Shown: one piece after another, positions 25,225 to 35,649 of the stretch
How the letters are laid out: the number at the start of each line of letters is the position of its first letter
Position numbering within the stretch: the first letter of the stretch is position 1
DNA from: Rhizophagus sp. LPA8_4_AMF
Lineage: Eukaryota; Glomeromycota; Glomeromycetes; Glomerales; Glomeraceae
Direction: 5' to 3'
DNA length: 36,359 nucleotides
NCBI GenBank assembly: GCA_021464525.1
Contig: JADRCO010000355.1
Location: 1 to 36,359, forward strand
Notes under the pieces: generated by a model
Database searches by the model: none
Told to the model about the DNA's origin: nothing
What the model saw: the letters and a program-made list of their open reading frames with translations, nothing else
Program-made: the position numbers and the translations under genes

Positions 25225-27442
25225 ATGGGTGAAATTCAACGTTTAAATTCTAACAAACCAGCTAAATACAATTCGACAATCAGAAATGAAATTGATGACT
25301 ACGATGACAATTCTTTATCAACGTGGGAAATGATTAAGCTAACGGTCTGTATGACCGGCCTTCAATTTACTTGTGAGTACTCGAATAAACTTCTTAAACA
25401 AGTGAGGATCGTGTTTAGTTTAAAGTTTCAAGTAGTCTACTCTTTTTTCTATATATATTTTTTTTGTGTTCCGTTTTTCCTTCCTGTAAATTTAATACCA
25501 TTAAAGTTTAAATAAATATTATTTTAGGGACAGTCGAATTGGCGTGAGTACTTTATAATTTTGAATAAAAATTTTTTCTTTACGAAATTTTCATTGTAAA
25601 TAATTTTCGTTGTAAAATAATTTTCATTTAAAAATTATAAATCAATTTATTAAATAATTCGATCGATCAAATTCTTCGATCGTAATTAATGCAAAATATT
25701 TCAATTCGGGCAAAAAATATTCGCGTTGTATACTAGCTACGGCTCACCATATCTACGGTCTTTAGGCCTTACTCCAGAGCTAATAGCTTTAGTATGGCTT
25801 GCAGGACCTTTATCGGGTTTATTGATACAACCTCTTGTCGGAGCAATCAGTGATAGAAGTACTTATAAATTAGGTAGAAGACGTCCTTTTATTCTTGTTG
25901 GAGGATTTTTAGTCTGTCTCTCGATGGCAGGTATTGCGTATTCAAAGGAATGGGCTAAACTATATCTTGGAATGATTAATTCGAAGAATGGGGATGATCA
26001 GGATGAGGTAAATTATTAATGGAGATTTTGGAAAAAATGATAATAATTGTTTCAATTCATATAATATTTGTTTTTAGATCAACAAGTTTGCAGTGTATAT
26101 TGCAGTATTAGCATTTTATTGCTTAGACTTTTCCATAAATGCGGTTCAAGCGTCATGTCGTGCATTGATTCTTGACATTCCTCCTCTTCATCAACAAGAG
26201 ACAGGAAATGCGTGGGCAGGAAGAATGTTGCACATAGGAAATGTCATCGGTTATTTTACAGGCTTTCTGGACTTAACTGCGTTATTTCCAATGTTAGGGA
26301 ATACTCAGTTGAAGGTACTCTGCGTTGTTGCCTGTGTAATATTTATATTATCATTACTTATAACATCTTTAAGTGTGAAAGAGAAAGTTTATGAATCAAT
26401 TGATGATGACAAGTTATGTATTTGAGAAATTTCATTTTATTATAATTATAATACATATATTAAATTAATTTTAGCCATTAATCTAAAAAAAATTTAATGT
26501 TATCTAGACCGTGGTGGCATACCATCGTATATATTTATAGAGCTTTTAGATACCTTCCTGTGCCTATTCAAAGAATTTGCAATGTTCAGTTTTTCGCTTG
26601 GATGGGATGGTTTCCGTTTTTGTTTTTTAGGTAAGATTATTTCTAAAATTTATTATTACCTTTTTTGCACGAATAATTAATTTGTTCCATTTCAAAGTAC
26701 AACTTGGGTGGCAGAAATTTATGCACAAACACACCCAACAGAAGATCCAAATGATGAAGATTTCATTTATAAAGCCACAAGAGCTGGCTCGTTCGGTTTA
26801 TTGTTATTTTCATTTGTATCAGCAGCAGCTGGTGTAATTATACCGCATTTTACTCCATCAACTTATCCGAGTCGTAATCCATTTACCGTTTATAACATAT
26901 ATACCGCATCACATATTATTTTCTTCATTATAATGATGACTACATTTTTTGTACGTACCGAATACCATGCAATATCAGTTATTGCTAGTGTTGGTGTTCC
27001 ATGGGCAATCGCTATGTGGATTCCTTTTGCGCTCGTAGGAGAATTTGTTCAAAAGGAAAATGTTGAAGCTATTGTTGAAAACACACATGTTAAACCTATT
27101 GAGAATCCCGATATCGAGCATGTATCATCAATAGCTTCGTCATCATCATCATCTCCTTTGGTTACTCCAGATGAGCAAAACGAAGAAGAAGAAGAGGAAT
27201 TCGATGCAGGAATGATGCTTGGAGTTCATAATATGTATATTGTATTCCCTCAATTTGTCATTTCATTAATAAGTGCTGGAATATTTAAACTTTTTAACGA
27301 AATAGATGCAAATAATGATGATGTTAAAATTGGGAATAACGATGCAGTAGGATGGGTACTGAGATTTGGAGGATTTATGGCATTATTAGCAGCTATTTTA
27401 TCATGTTATCTTATAGATTTGCATGTTTATAAAAAAGCATAA
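25225..27442 (+). CDS. SUT/SLC45-type sucrose or alpha-glucoside:H+ symporter
   Basis: Twelve-helix transporter of the glycoside-pentoside-hexuronide:cation symporter group, related to plant SUTs, animal SLC45 and fission yeast Sut1; expected at the plasma membrane importing sucrose or maltose with protons. Six exons (25225-25372, 25528-25543, 25737-26007, 26078-26412, 26508-26630, 26698-27442) give 545 residues. Family marks: TGLQFTWTVELAYGSPYLRSLGL in helix 1, IQPLVGAISDR and KLGRRRPFILVGG (the loop 2-3 signature), QASCRALILDIPP in helix 4, NAWAGRMLHIGNVIGY, and FFAWMGWFPFLFF...TTWVAEIYA around helix 7. A Ser/Glu-rich cytosolic loop (about residues 435-475) interrupts the C-terminal half. 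Exon 2 is only 16 nt, yet it is required for the conserved TVELAYG. Substrate cannot be read from sequence. R. irregularis has a reported SUC1-like gene; identity with it is untested. Confidence 0.9.
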
Positions 27443-28135
27443 TGATTTTTACATATTTAAATTTTGTATTTAAGAATTGGATATAACAACTTATTTAAAT
27501 AATCTAAATAATCATCTTTATTTTAATTTTTGGAAATGTGACATATAATTTTTTGATTCTAAATAACTTTATTTCAATACACCATCTCTTTTTATATAAT
27601 ACTAATAATAAAGTTAAAATCCCATTTTTTCCGATATAAAAATGTTACATATATATTTAAATATTTATAGTTATATATATTACAGTCAAAAAAAAAGCCT
27701 ATTTTGAAAATAATAAAAATGCAATGATCATATTTATATATCTAGCTGAGTGAAATATTTAATACAAATCAAACAAAAACGGTACACACAAAGTGTAAAT
27801 TATTATATCTGTATCATTTTTTTATAAGCTTATATGACAATACATGATAAGATATATATAAGTTGTACTATCACCAGATGAATTCAAATATTTGATAATT
27901 TTTTGTCTTGAAATATCATCTTAATAATACATTCAACAGTCAAATTTTTCTATTAATTCTACATATAAACCAGAATAAAAATTTATAATTTCTTGCAATC
28001 AACATATTCTAAACATAAAATTTTTTTTCTGTTAATTGATGTGGTATAAGAATCATAAAAAAATCTAACAGGATAATTTCAAATAAATACAAATAATAAA
28101 ACTATTTGTCTGTCAAAAGATATCGTCTAAAACAC
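27443..28135. other. convergent 3' flanks, transporter / disordered protein
   Basis: About 690 bp of strongly AT-rich sequence between two converging genes. It holds several AATAAA-like and ATATAT tracts usable for 3' end formation in both directions. TTACAGTCAAAAAA at about 27682 resembles the CAGTC element ends seen elsewhere, but it is followed only by A and is probably chance. No coding pattern seen. Confidence 0.4.
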
Positions 28136-29743
28136 TTAAGGTTCTTTCTCAATATCTACTGGTTCAATAGTTGCAACTTCAACAGTATCAGGGCCCGTAA
28201 GTTTAGCTTGTGAAAAAGGTTCTTGAGGTAATTCGGGAGATTTTTTAATCTCGTCGTTAGTAATAGTTTCGGGTAAATCGGTTTCGCTAGGTTGCTTTTC
28301 ACTTGTTTCTTCGGAAATTTCTTCAACTTGAACCTCTGAAGTAGTTTCTTCAGTAATTTTCTCATGAGCTTCGGAGGGTTCATCATGATTTTCATGATTT
28401 TCGTGAGATTCCTCAATAACACTCTCGACATGAGATTTATCTTCCGACTCAGCCACTGAAGCTTCACCGTTAGATCCATGAGATCCATGAGATTCAGCAG
28501 CTGAAACCTCACTACGAGTTTCAGCATGATGATGTTCATCCTCAACTTCATTGTTAGATTCATGCTCCTTTGACATTTCAGGTTTAACCTCAGATTCCTC
28601 TGTATGAGATTCTTCTGTATGAGATTCTACTTCATGTTCTTTAGCCTTTTCATGCTCACCCTTCTTTGATTCTACTTTCTTTTTTGCTTCTGGTTTCGAA
28701 GCTTTTTTAGTGGGGTCATTTTTCTTAGGATCCTCTTTAGCATCTTTAGCAGAACTTTTGGCATCCTTGGAAGCACCTGATTTTCCAGAAGATTTTGCGG
28801 CTGGTTTTTTATCAGTTGAAACCGGAGATTTAGTATTGCTGGTGGGTTTTGTGACAGAGGGTTTGGTGGCGGGTTTGGTGACAGCAGGTTTGGTGACAGC
28901 GGGTTTGGTGGCAGCGGGTTTTGTGGCAGCGGGTTTGGTGACAGTGGGTTTGGTGACAGCGGGTTTGGTGGCAGCGGATTTGGCAGTAGTCGCACGTGAT
29001 GATGAGGCCTCTGATTTTGCCTTGTCAGTGGAGGAAGTTTTACCATGTGTTGCAGCTGTTGTGGATGTGGTTTTTGGTTTAGGTACGGTTTTCTTCGCTG
29101 TAGTTGAGGTAGCTGTAGTGGTACCAGTGGTCTTTTCAGCAGGTTTGATTGATTTCTTTTGGGTACTCGAGGCGATTTTGGAAGGAATAGTAGATTTATT
29201 GCTTGCCAGAGGTTTCTTTGTTGATCCAGAAACAGGTTGTTTTTTAGCTTTTTTGGGTTCCTCTTGAGCAGTATTTTTAGCATCATGTTCTTTGTTTTCG
29301 TCAGAATTGCTTTCTTTTACAGGTTCAGTTTGTTCTACCGTCTCACTAGTTGTTTCGGGGGCTTCACTAACACTTGTGGTGACATTATCTTGTTCCTTTT
29401 CAGCCACATTGTTATCAGGCTCATCTGGTTTTACTTCACTTTGTTTTTCCGAGTTTTCCGAGGTAACGGCATTTGAGGAGTCGGCTATATCCTTTTGTTC
29501 GACTGTTTCTTCTGTTGTATTTCCGTAACTATATGTTATTTTTCCACTTGAATTGGAAGAAGGTTCCTTAAGCTGAGCTTGTTCCGCATTTGCCTCAATT
29601 CCAAAACTAGGTGATAGTCTTCCGACTGGACTACGAGAACGAGACAGGGGTTGTAATTGTCCAGGGTTTGCATCTGGATTAGCTTCAAATTTTTTAATAT
29701 TATCTTTGACCGAACCGAGGTTAGAGTGGTCTGGAATAACCAT
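28136..29743 (-). CDS. low-complexity, highly charged disordered protein with TKPAx repeats
   Basis: One open frame of 535 residues; I do not recognise the family. A short more ordered N-terminus (SVKDNIKKFEANPDANPG, then RSRSPVGRLSPSFG) precedes an acidic Ser/Thr/Glu region. A basic middle follows, with about ten TKPA(V/A/T) units (residues about 252-301; DNA period 15 nt at 28850-28985). The tail is Glu/His/Ser-rich, with repeated ESHTEES, SHENHENHDE and related units. The alternation of a Lys/Pro/Ala-rich basic block and acidic flanks recalls microtubule- or chromatin-associated linker proteins, but this is composition only. The ATG directly follows AATAATAG, an acceptor, and GAG|GTACGC near 29815 is a good donor, so an intron of about 70 nt probably splits the 5' leader. 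Clean frame over 1.6 kb argues that it is a real gene. Confidence 0.8.
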   Translation of the reverse strand: MVIPDHSNLGSVKDNIKKFEANPDANPGQLQPLSRSRSPVGRLSPSFGIEANAEQAQLKEPSSNSSGKITYSYGNTTEETVEQKDIADSSNAVTSENSEKQSEVKPDEPDNNVAEKEQDNVTTSVSEAPETTSETVEQTEPVKESNSDENKEHDAKNTAQEEPKKAKKQPVSGSTKKPLASNKSTIPSKIASSTQKKSIKPAEKTTGTTTATSTTAKKTVPKPKTTSTTAATHGKTSSTDKAKSEASSSRATTAKSAATKPAVTKPTVTKPAATKPAATKPAVTKPAVTKPATKPSVTKPTSNTKSPVSTDKKPAAKSSGKSGASKDAKSSAKDAKEDPKKNDPTKKASKPEAKKKVESKKGEHEKAKEHEVESHTEESHTEESEVKPEMSKEHESNNEVEDEHHHAETRSEVSAAESHGSHGSNGEASVAESEDKSHVESVIEESHENHENHDEPSEAHEKITEETTSEVQVEEISEETSEKQPSETDLPETITNDEIKKSPELPQEPFSQAKLTGPDTVEVATIEPVDIEKEP

Positions 29744-30326
29744 CTATTATTAAGGTAACAGGAATGAATGTTAATAATTTGTTGGAATAAACTGTAAAGT
29801 ATAAAAAAAAACGCGTACCTCGTTAAGTGTGTATGAACTTTGTATTTGAAATTAAGCAAAAAATAAATGGACAAAGAATATAAAACCAAATGCAAAGTCT
29901 TTGTTAAAAGGAAAAAAAAACTAAGGCACTTTCTGCCACAATATTATATTATCTAATCTTAATTATGAGATATAAGTTGTACTACGTAATTAGGCTAAAT
30001 TACAATATGCAACTTGTACTATAAAAAGTCTATCAGTCTTCTGCGATCATATGCAAATATGCAGATACAAATCTTGAAATTAATCTATTTATAGGGAGTT
30101 TATAAGCGGGGTTGTAAAAAGCGATCTCTAAAAATTACGTGTTTTAAGAAATAATTCATAAGGTTCAACATAAAACTATTGATTAAAATACCTAATAGAG
30201 GCGATTCTTGTTCCTAGAAATATTTGAAATATTTGAAATATTTTAGCCTTTATTCGGGATCTGTTATTAAAGGGCGTTCCTTGCGATTAATGTTTAGTGA
30301 ACAGTTCTAAGTGAGCGATCGCAAAC
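29744..30326. promoter_or_regulatory. divergent leader/promoter region, disordered protein / FAF2-like gene
   Basis: 583 bp between head-to-head genes. On the minus strand a probable 5'-leader intron lies at about 29744-29816 (donor GTACGC, T-rich tract, acceptor AATAG next to the ATG), with a non-coding first exon upstream that lacks any ATG near the donor. On the plus side GCGATCGC at about 30316-30323 is an 8-bp palindrome just before the FAF2-like ATG. A short direct repeat TTGAAATAT occurs twice at about 30221-30242. No further gene seen. Confidence 0.45.
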
Positions 30327-31835
30327 ATGGTTCTAATGGCCATATTATATGCTTGTATGAATTTTATTAGGGAATGTCTACAATTAGTTCTTTACTTACT
30401 GTTTCCAAGACCTGCAGTCGGTGACGGTCAAAATCGTCAAAGAGATTCACAATTAGCCACACAGTTCATCCAAAAATTTATAGAAAAATATGGCAATGTA
30501 CATCCAGAATTTTTTCGCGGAACTCTTTCAGAGGTAATAATTAATGGTTATGTCTATTCGTCGGTTTAAGAGAGTTGATCAAATATAAATGTAATTTTTC
30601 GATTTCCAATTAGGCCTTGGAAAGAGCAAAAAATGAGCTCAGATTTGTTATGGTAGTACTTCAATCAGACGAGCACGACGATACAGATAAATTCAATCGG
30701 TAAAAATATTTTAGAAGTTATTTCTTATATTTACTTCGATTATTTGTTATATATTAAAATCAATCAATTGAAAAACTTCAGGGGTACGTTAACATCTGAA
30801 TTATTAATAACGTTTCTCCGCGAGAACAATATAATAACATGGGCAGGAGACGTAAAGGACCCAGAATCGTTCCAAGGTATGTCCTATTTTAGTTAAATAT
30901 ATAATATTAGAATTATTTTCTAACATAATGTTTTATTAGCAAGTATTACATTACAAGCAACTACATATCCGTTTATTGCTATAATTGTTGCTCAAATACC
31001 TCAAGGAAGTACCGGATCTAGTCCAAGAATGATTGCTGTGGACCGGTTTGAAGGTAAATAAATCATGATGCATTTGATATTGTAATAATAATTACTAATC
31101 TGACTGTTTACTTGAAAAATGCTTAGGATTTTCATCTCCAGAGAATATGATTGCCAGACTTACTATGTCAATTAATCGTTATGGATCAGAACTTCAGAGG
31201 ATTAGAAGTGAGCGTGCAGGACATGAAGCTGCAAGACAAATTCGTGCACAACAAGATGATGCATATTTAGCTTCATTAAAAGCGGACCAGGAAAAAGAAA
31301 GAAAAGCAAATGAATTAGCCGAAGCAAAAAGGCTGGCAGAGGAACGTGTGAGAAAAGATGAAGAAGCCCGTCAATTACTTACATTAAACAGAGAGAATTG
31401 GAGGCGATGGGCTGTAACACAATTACCCGATGAGCCACATCCAAACGAAACTGAAGTGGCTAAATTGAGCTTTAAATTAGCTAACGGAGAAAGAGTAGTG
31501 AGAACATTTAGGGCAACTGATACTGTTGAGGTGAATATTTCCCTAATGGGATTATTTAAAATGAGTTAACTATATATTTTAATTATATTCTTTATCTTAT
31601 ATAGACGGCTTATATTTTTGTTGATACGTATCACTTAAAAAACGAGGCTACATCTTCGACAGTTTCTGAACCACCGTCAAATTATAAGCACACATTTGAC
31701 TTTTTACTAGTATCACCGTATCCTCGCATTGTTCATCATGTGGATAAATTTAAAGAAATAAAAAGTGAGCGAGGACTTTGGCCAAGTGCAAATCTTATTG
31801 TAGAAGGATTAACTTCAGATGAAGAAGAAGAATAA
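30327..31835 (+). CDS. FAF2/UBXD8-like UAS-UBX protein lacking a UBA domain
   Basis: FAF2/UBXD8 proteins sit in the ER or lipid-droplet membrane by a hydrophobic hairpin and recruit Cdc48/p97 through the UBX domain for ERAD and lipid control. Six exons (30327-30533, 30614-30699, 30782-30876, 30940-31053, 31127-31530, 31605-31835) give 378 residues. Order: hydrophobic segment (about 2-28, ending LLFPRP); UAS thioredoxin-like domain (about 45-185: FIEKYGNVHPEFFRGTLSEAL, FVMVVLQSDEHDDT, TFLRENNIITWAGDV, YPFIAIIVA); an Arg/Glu/Ala-rich coiled coil (about 205-265); and a C-terminal UBX domain (about 285-365: KLSFKLANGERVVRTF, TFDFLLVSPYPR). The UBA domain found at the N-terminus of FAF2 is absent: a TGA lies in frame four codons before the ATG, and no upstream exon was found. 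Yeast Ubx2 and S. pombe Ucp10 are other possible counterparts. Confidence 0.88.
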
Positions 31836-32297
31836 GATAATTTAAAATTACTTAATACAGGAACCAGATTTATATATTTTTTTTTTAAAAAAAAAGAAAA
31901 GAAAAATATATATACAGTATATTATTTGTAGATTTTTTTTTTCTGTAATAAACCAAAAAAATTCAATGATTACAATGATTATCAATTTTTTTTTTTTATT
32001 GTGCATGCAATAATCTAATAACAGATAATGGAAAGTTTTTGGCCTTTTACAAAACAATCATGTGGTCTGTGAAACAGCTACTGCGCATATTTTCATCACA
32101 TGATGAATTGTTCTTATATATGTGCATGATATTGCATTTATTGAAGTTTCCTTATAAATTCTCATATAAGTCCGAATTCTCTCTCGATTTTCATTTTTTT
32201 TCCCACAAACGATTCTTTTCCCTTCTCCGCTTAAAAAAAATAATAATTTTCAGTATATAATTCGATTTTTTCTTGACGTTTATAAAATATTCTAGAA
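31836..32297. other. intergenic region before the RRM gene
   Basis: 460 bp, with long T and A homopolymers at 31878-31900, 31935-31945 and 31985-32000. TCACATGATG at about 32096 and TTATATATGTGC at about 32114 are plausible promoter elements for the downstream gene. The minus frame 31848-32057 and plus frame 32039-32260 are dominated by homopolymer runs and are not credible genes. Confidence 0.4.
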
Positions 32298-33046
32298 ATG
32301 GGCTCAAATTTTTGTTCTGAAGAACAGTTCTTAACAATAAAAAAAATTAATAGAGATCAATCAAGAATAATTGATAGCAAACAGGAAATTATTGAGGATC
32401 AAGCAAGATTAATTAATACCCAACAACAGTTAATTGACATGATGTACGAAAATATTAAAACGCTGAAAGATGAAATTAATAAATTACAAAGTGAAGTAGG
32501 AGAAGAAGGAAGCAGTGGCCAATATCAGCGTCAAAATCATTATCATAATCAACATCAATATCGTCAAAATATTAGTCATGGTTCTGAGCATTCTATCGAA
32601 AATGTATCATCGAATGATTTTGAACATGGTAATATAATTTTTTTGTTACATTAACCGAAAAAAAATCGTCAATTTTAAATGAAATTATTTTTTTTCATTT
32701 TCACAGAAGATAGATATGGAAATAATGGAAATAGTGGACATAATGGACATAGAGTAATTCTCAGAAATGTTAAAAATTCAATTTCTCTCAAAATGTTGAA
32801 AAATCAACTTGAAAGAATTTATGGTCCAATACATGACATTGAGTCAGATCAACAGAGGGTAGCGTAGATCGAAAAAAAATTTATTTTTTTTTTCTACAAA
32901 CCTCTTTTATTAATCACATTCTTTTCATTTTATAGAAAACTTGTGCGTATGCTTATTTTAAGAATCGACATCATTTTTTCAAAGCTCTTGAAGATGGACG
33001 TATTACAGTTGAAGGCATCAATATAATTATATCGAGCGGAAAATAG
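32298..33046 (+). CDS. small coiled-coil protein with one C-terminal RRM-like domain
   Basis: Three exons (32298-32628, 32707-32858, 32936-33046) give 197 residues. Residues about 10-70 form an Ile/Gln/Glu-rich helix with heptad character (RIIDSKQEIIEDQARLI, IKTLKDEINKLQSEV). A His/Gln/Ser/Asn-rich linker follows (about 72-128). The last 70 residues look like an RNA recognition motif: RNP2-like VILRNV, helix LKMLKNQLERIYGPI, RNP1-like TCAYAYFKN, and a closing helix and strand (FFKALEDG, INIIIS). RNP1 lacks the usual leading K/R-G, so RNA binding is uncertain. The N-terminus MGSNFC has Gly2 and Cys6, a pattern that can be lipidated, though the site is weak. The protein is not recognised beyond the RRM; role unknown. 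All exon joins keep phase. Confidence 0.7.
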
Positions 33047-34093
33047 GTTTCTTGGAAATTTCGCATTTCATTTATGTGCCTATGATCTTTTTTTTTTGAT
33101 CTATTTTTGTGTATTTGTTAATCACTAAAAAGAAAGATTATGTAATTACATTTAATATCCCATAATATTTCTTTTTTACAATTATGTTAATATATGCAAT
33201 TTTTAAAATTTGTAATGAATAAAATTATTAATAATTTCTTAAAGTCATCATGTTGTGATCTACAGAAATTTTCAAATGTGATATTAAGAAATATATCACA
33301 GGTGATCTCTGATTTCCAAATCAAGAAACAATAACTGATTTGTTGTCTTGTTTCTTTTGTAATTCGCGTTTGACTTGTAACACCCGATCCAAACAGCGTT
33401 TGTAACGTTCCTTAGTTAAGCTCGCCGGTTACGCATTTTTTGGAAAAAATTGCTTTGCGAATTGACATTTATCTATCCGTGTAACATTATAACACGAATT
33501 AACACGTTTTATTGATTTGTACTGTTTTTTTTTACCATATTAAAATAGTAAATTTTTTGTACTTGACAAGGAAAAGTGACTTAAAAACGAAATAAGGATA
33601 ATAATTCAAAACAATATTTATATTGGGAATTCTCAGAAAAAAGATGGTTTAACAAAGGATCATGATTTTCCGTTTATTGTGCTCTTTTAATGTGTACAAA
33701 GAGAATCTTCAAATACCATTCCCTAAGGGAGTTGACACTGAAAAAAGAAATTTGCACTATGAGTTCAAGTTTCTCGGCACTCATTATGTATTCTACAATA
33801 TTTGTATTCTTTCTATTTATGTATTCCTTAAGGAGCTTCACCTCCATAACTCCCTTGACGCGTTAAAAAACTCTGCATCTGATAATACTAGCATCTATGA
33901 CATGATGGTTAGGACTTTCTGTCATAATTCCAGCTCTTCTTGTCACCGGATTCTAATTATCATGACTGATAGAAACGATAAATTCAACATAAGGAATGCT
34001 ACAATGCAAATTATCAGAAAAGCTTCGTGTATTCATTGACGTATGAATGTGAATAAAAATTAAAATGCAAATAGTAGGTCATCATATAATCAA

Positions 34094-34353
34094 TGTTGGG
34101 ATAACCATTTTATCTGATCGGCAATTGTGAAAGAGGCTATCAGCATTTTGAAACAACTAAGCACTGTCAACATTGTTTACACAAGTTTCTCCTGAATATA
34201 TTTATCATGTTGGGGTAAACGTTTTATCTGGTCGTCAAAAGTGTGAAAGAGGACCACTGAAAATGAAGCTTCGTCTTCGGCATGCGTGAGAGGCTATCAG
34301 CATTTTGTAAACAATAAGCAGAATTTATGTTTACACAAGTTTCTACTGAATAT
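34094..34353. repeat. diverged tandem duplication, two units
   Basis: Unit one (34094-34199) and unit two (34208-34353) share, in the same order, TGTTGGG(G)TAA, TTTTATCTG, GTGAAAGAGG, GGCTATCAGCATTTTG and TTTACACAAGTTTCT.CTGAATAT. Unit two carries about 38 extra bases after GTGAAAGAGG and repeats AGAGGCTATCAG at their end. This could be a target-site-like duplication around an insertion or a deletion in unit one. Substitutions between units show the duplication is not recent. Confidence 0.75.
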
Positions 34354-34832
34354 TATTTTCAAAAAGAAATTGGACTACATCCTTGTCAAATGGTTCTCCT
34401 TGAATTATAATGATCATTTCACTTCAGCAATATTGCCTTTGGTTGATTAATCTATGAGTAATAATTCAATATGTTATGTTTTAGAAGGCCGAGAAAGAAT
34501 ATTGCTGGTTTTATAATGTGCGAAAGAATGGACCGTGACTGTCAATGGAGAGCTTTTTTTTCTTAATTATTTATTCATTCCATCATTCTTCCTTTTTTCT
34601 CTTTCACGGTTTAATAATTTTCACACAGAGAAATTCAAACTCATATTGTCTCAATCTCTAACCAATGCAGACCTGCCAGTCGTTATCAAATAGGTCACTA
34701 ATTTCTCTCATTAGTCTTTGCTAATTTTGCGTCGACGTCAACGAATCTAAACAACTTGCATTGTGACTATGGTTTAATGTAATACGTATTCAACTTTTGG
34801 GTTGCAAATAAGAAGCTCAATTTGTATTTATG

Positions 34833-34850
34833 ACACGTGAATTACACGTG
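34833..34850. promoter_or_regulatory. paired ACACGTG (E-box) direct repeat
   Basis: ACACGTG occurs twice, separated by AATT. Each copy has the CACGTG core bound by fungal bHLH factors. No gene start lies close downstream on either strand, so a promoter role is speculative; the motif may belong to a repeat. Confidence 0.35.
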
Positions 34851-35416
34851 ATAACGAAGTTCGAGCACGGGTGACGGGTGGAAGCTGGCCAAAATCTCCA
34901 AACAAAATAATCGATCGTCCGCCAAAAGGTTCGTTTTTGTGCTCGGGAAAAGCTTGACGCAGTCGTCGGGATCACAGACGCATTGAATAGTCTTGTCATG
35001 TTTTATGATCGGTGAGATAATCGAGACTCTTCATAATACAGTAATACTTCATCATATCCATTAATTGCGAAATTGGCCTGTATTAGAGTGCATTTGCTCA
35101 ATGATCAAAAAATTAGCATATAGAAACTTATTGTCACTAGGAGAAGTTTGCTAAATAAACAGATCAGATGCAGTGTTAAAAAGTTTTGTGATATATTGAA
35201 ATAGATAGACTTTAGTTTGAGATACAAAGCCTTGGCTAAAAGCCTAAAACATATCCTGAAAACGTTTTTTGCAGGAATGCAGTCATTGCAAATTGATTTT
35301 TATTATTCAATACATTAGATAACACATATACACAGGCAATCACAATAAATCAGATTGGTTTGTTCCAAAGAAAATATCTGGTATATTAAGACATTCATTA
35401 TAACAAAAAAACTTTT

Positions 35417-35458
35417 TATACTGGATCTTATATGAAAATTATGTTATGATCCAGTATA
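35417..35458. repeat. 11-bp perfect inverted repeat with a 20-nt loop
   Basis: TATACTGGATC at 35417-35427 is the exact reverse complement of GATCCAGTATA at 35448-35458. The loop is AT-rich. It may be a small foldback or the paired ends of a deleted element. Nothing coding crosses it. Confidence 0.65.
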
Positions 35459-35634
35459 TCAAGATATACAGAAAAATAAAACTATTGCCAAACTGTGATT
35501 AAAGATTAAAATAAAAAAAAGAATGGTAAAATTATGTGATATTTGTAAAGAATTTCAATATAAAATAATTAATTTTAATTCTAGTTAAAATCAACTATTT
35601 TGGCTGAAATTAAGTATGTTTTTAAAATTACAAT

Positions 35635-35649
35635 AATACAGTTAGACCT
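35635..35649. repeat. transposon-end-like motif, second copy of AATACAGTTAGACCT
   Basis: These 15 bases repeat 9637-9651 exactly and in the same orientation, with TA before CAG. This fits the end of a Tigger/pogo-like family inserting at TA. The sequences after the shared motif differ (CCATATAT there, TTGTAAGC here), so they are two related subfamilies or diverged copies. The other end was not found. Confidence 0.45.

Noticed and set aside
28672..29286. Long second frames across the disordered protein (minus 28672-29286, plus 28710-29267)
   Set aside because: They arise from the 15-nt repeat and biased codons of the real 535-codon frame. Composition is monotonous (Pro/Leu/Asn or Val/Gly/Leu) and no motif is seen.
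33360..33450. GC-richer stretch considered as a small structured RNA
   Set aside because: No cloverleaf, snoRNA boxes or 5S-like internal promoter could be assigned.
33662..34039. 125-codon plus frame with ATG in the gene-poor region
   Set aside because: No family motif, no flanking splice structure, and it lies beside decayed repeats. Possibly a relic; support is insufficient.
34817..34999. 60-codon minus frame, and plus-strand reading of the same GC-richer block
   Set aside because: Neither reading showed a known domain; could be part of an old repeat.
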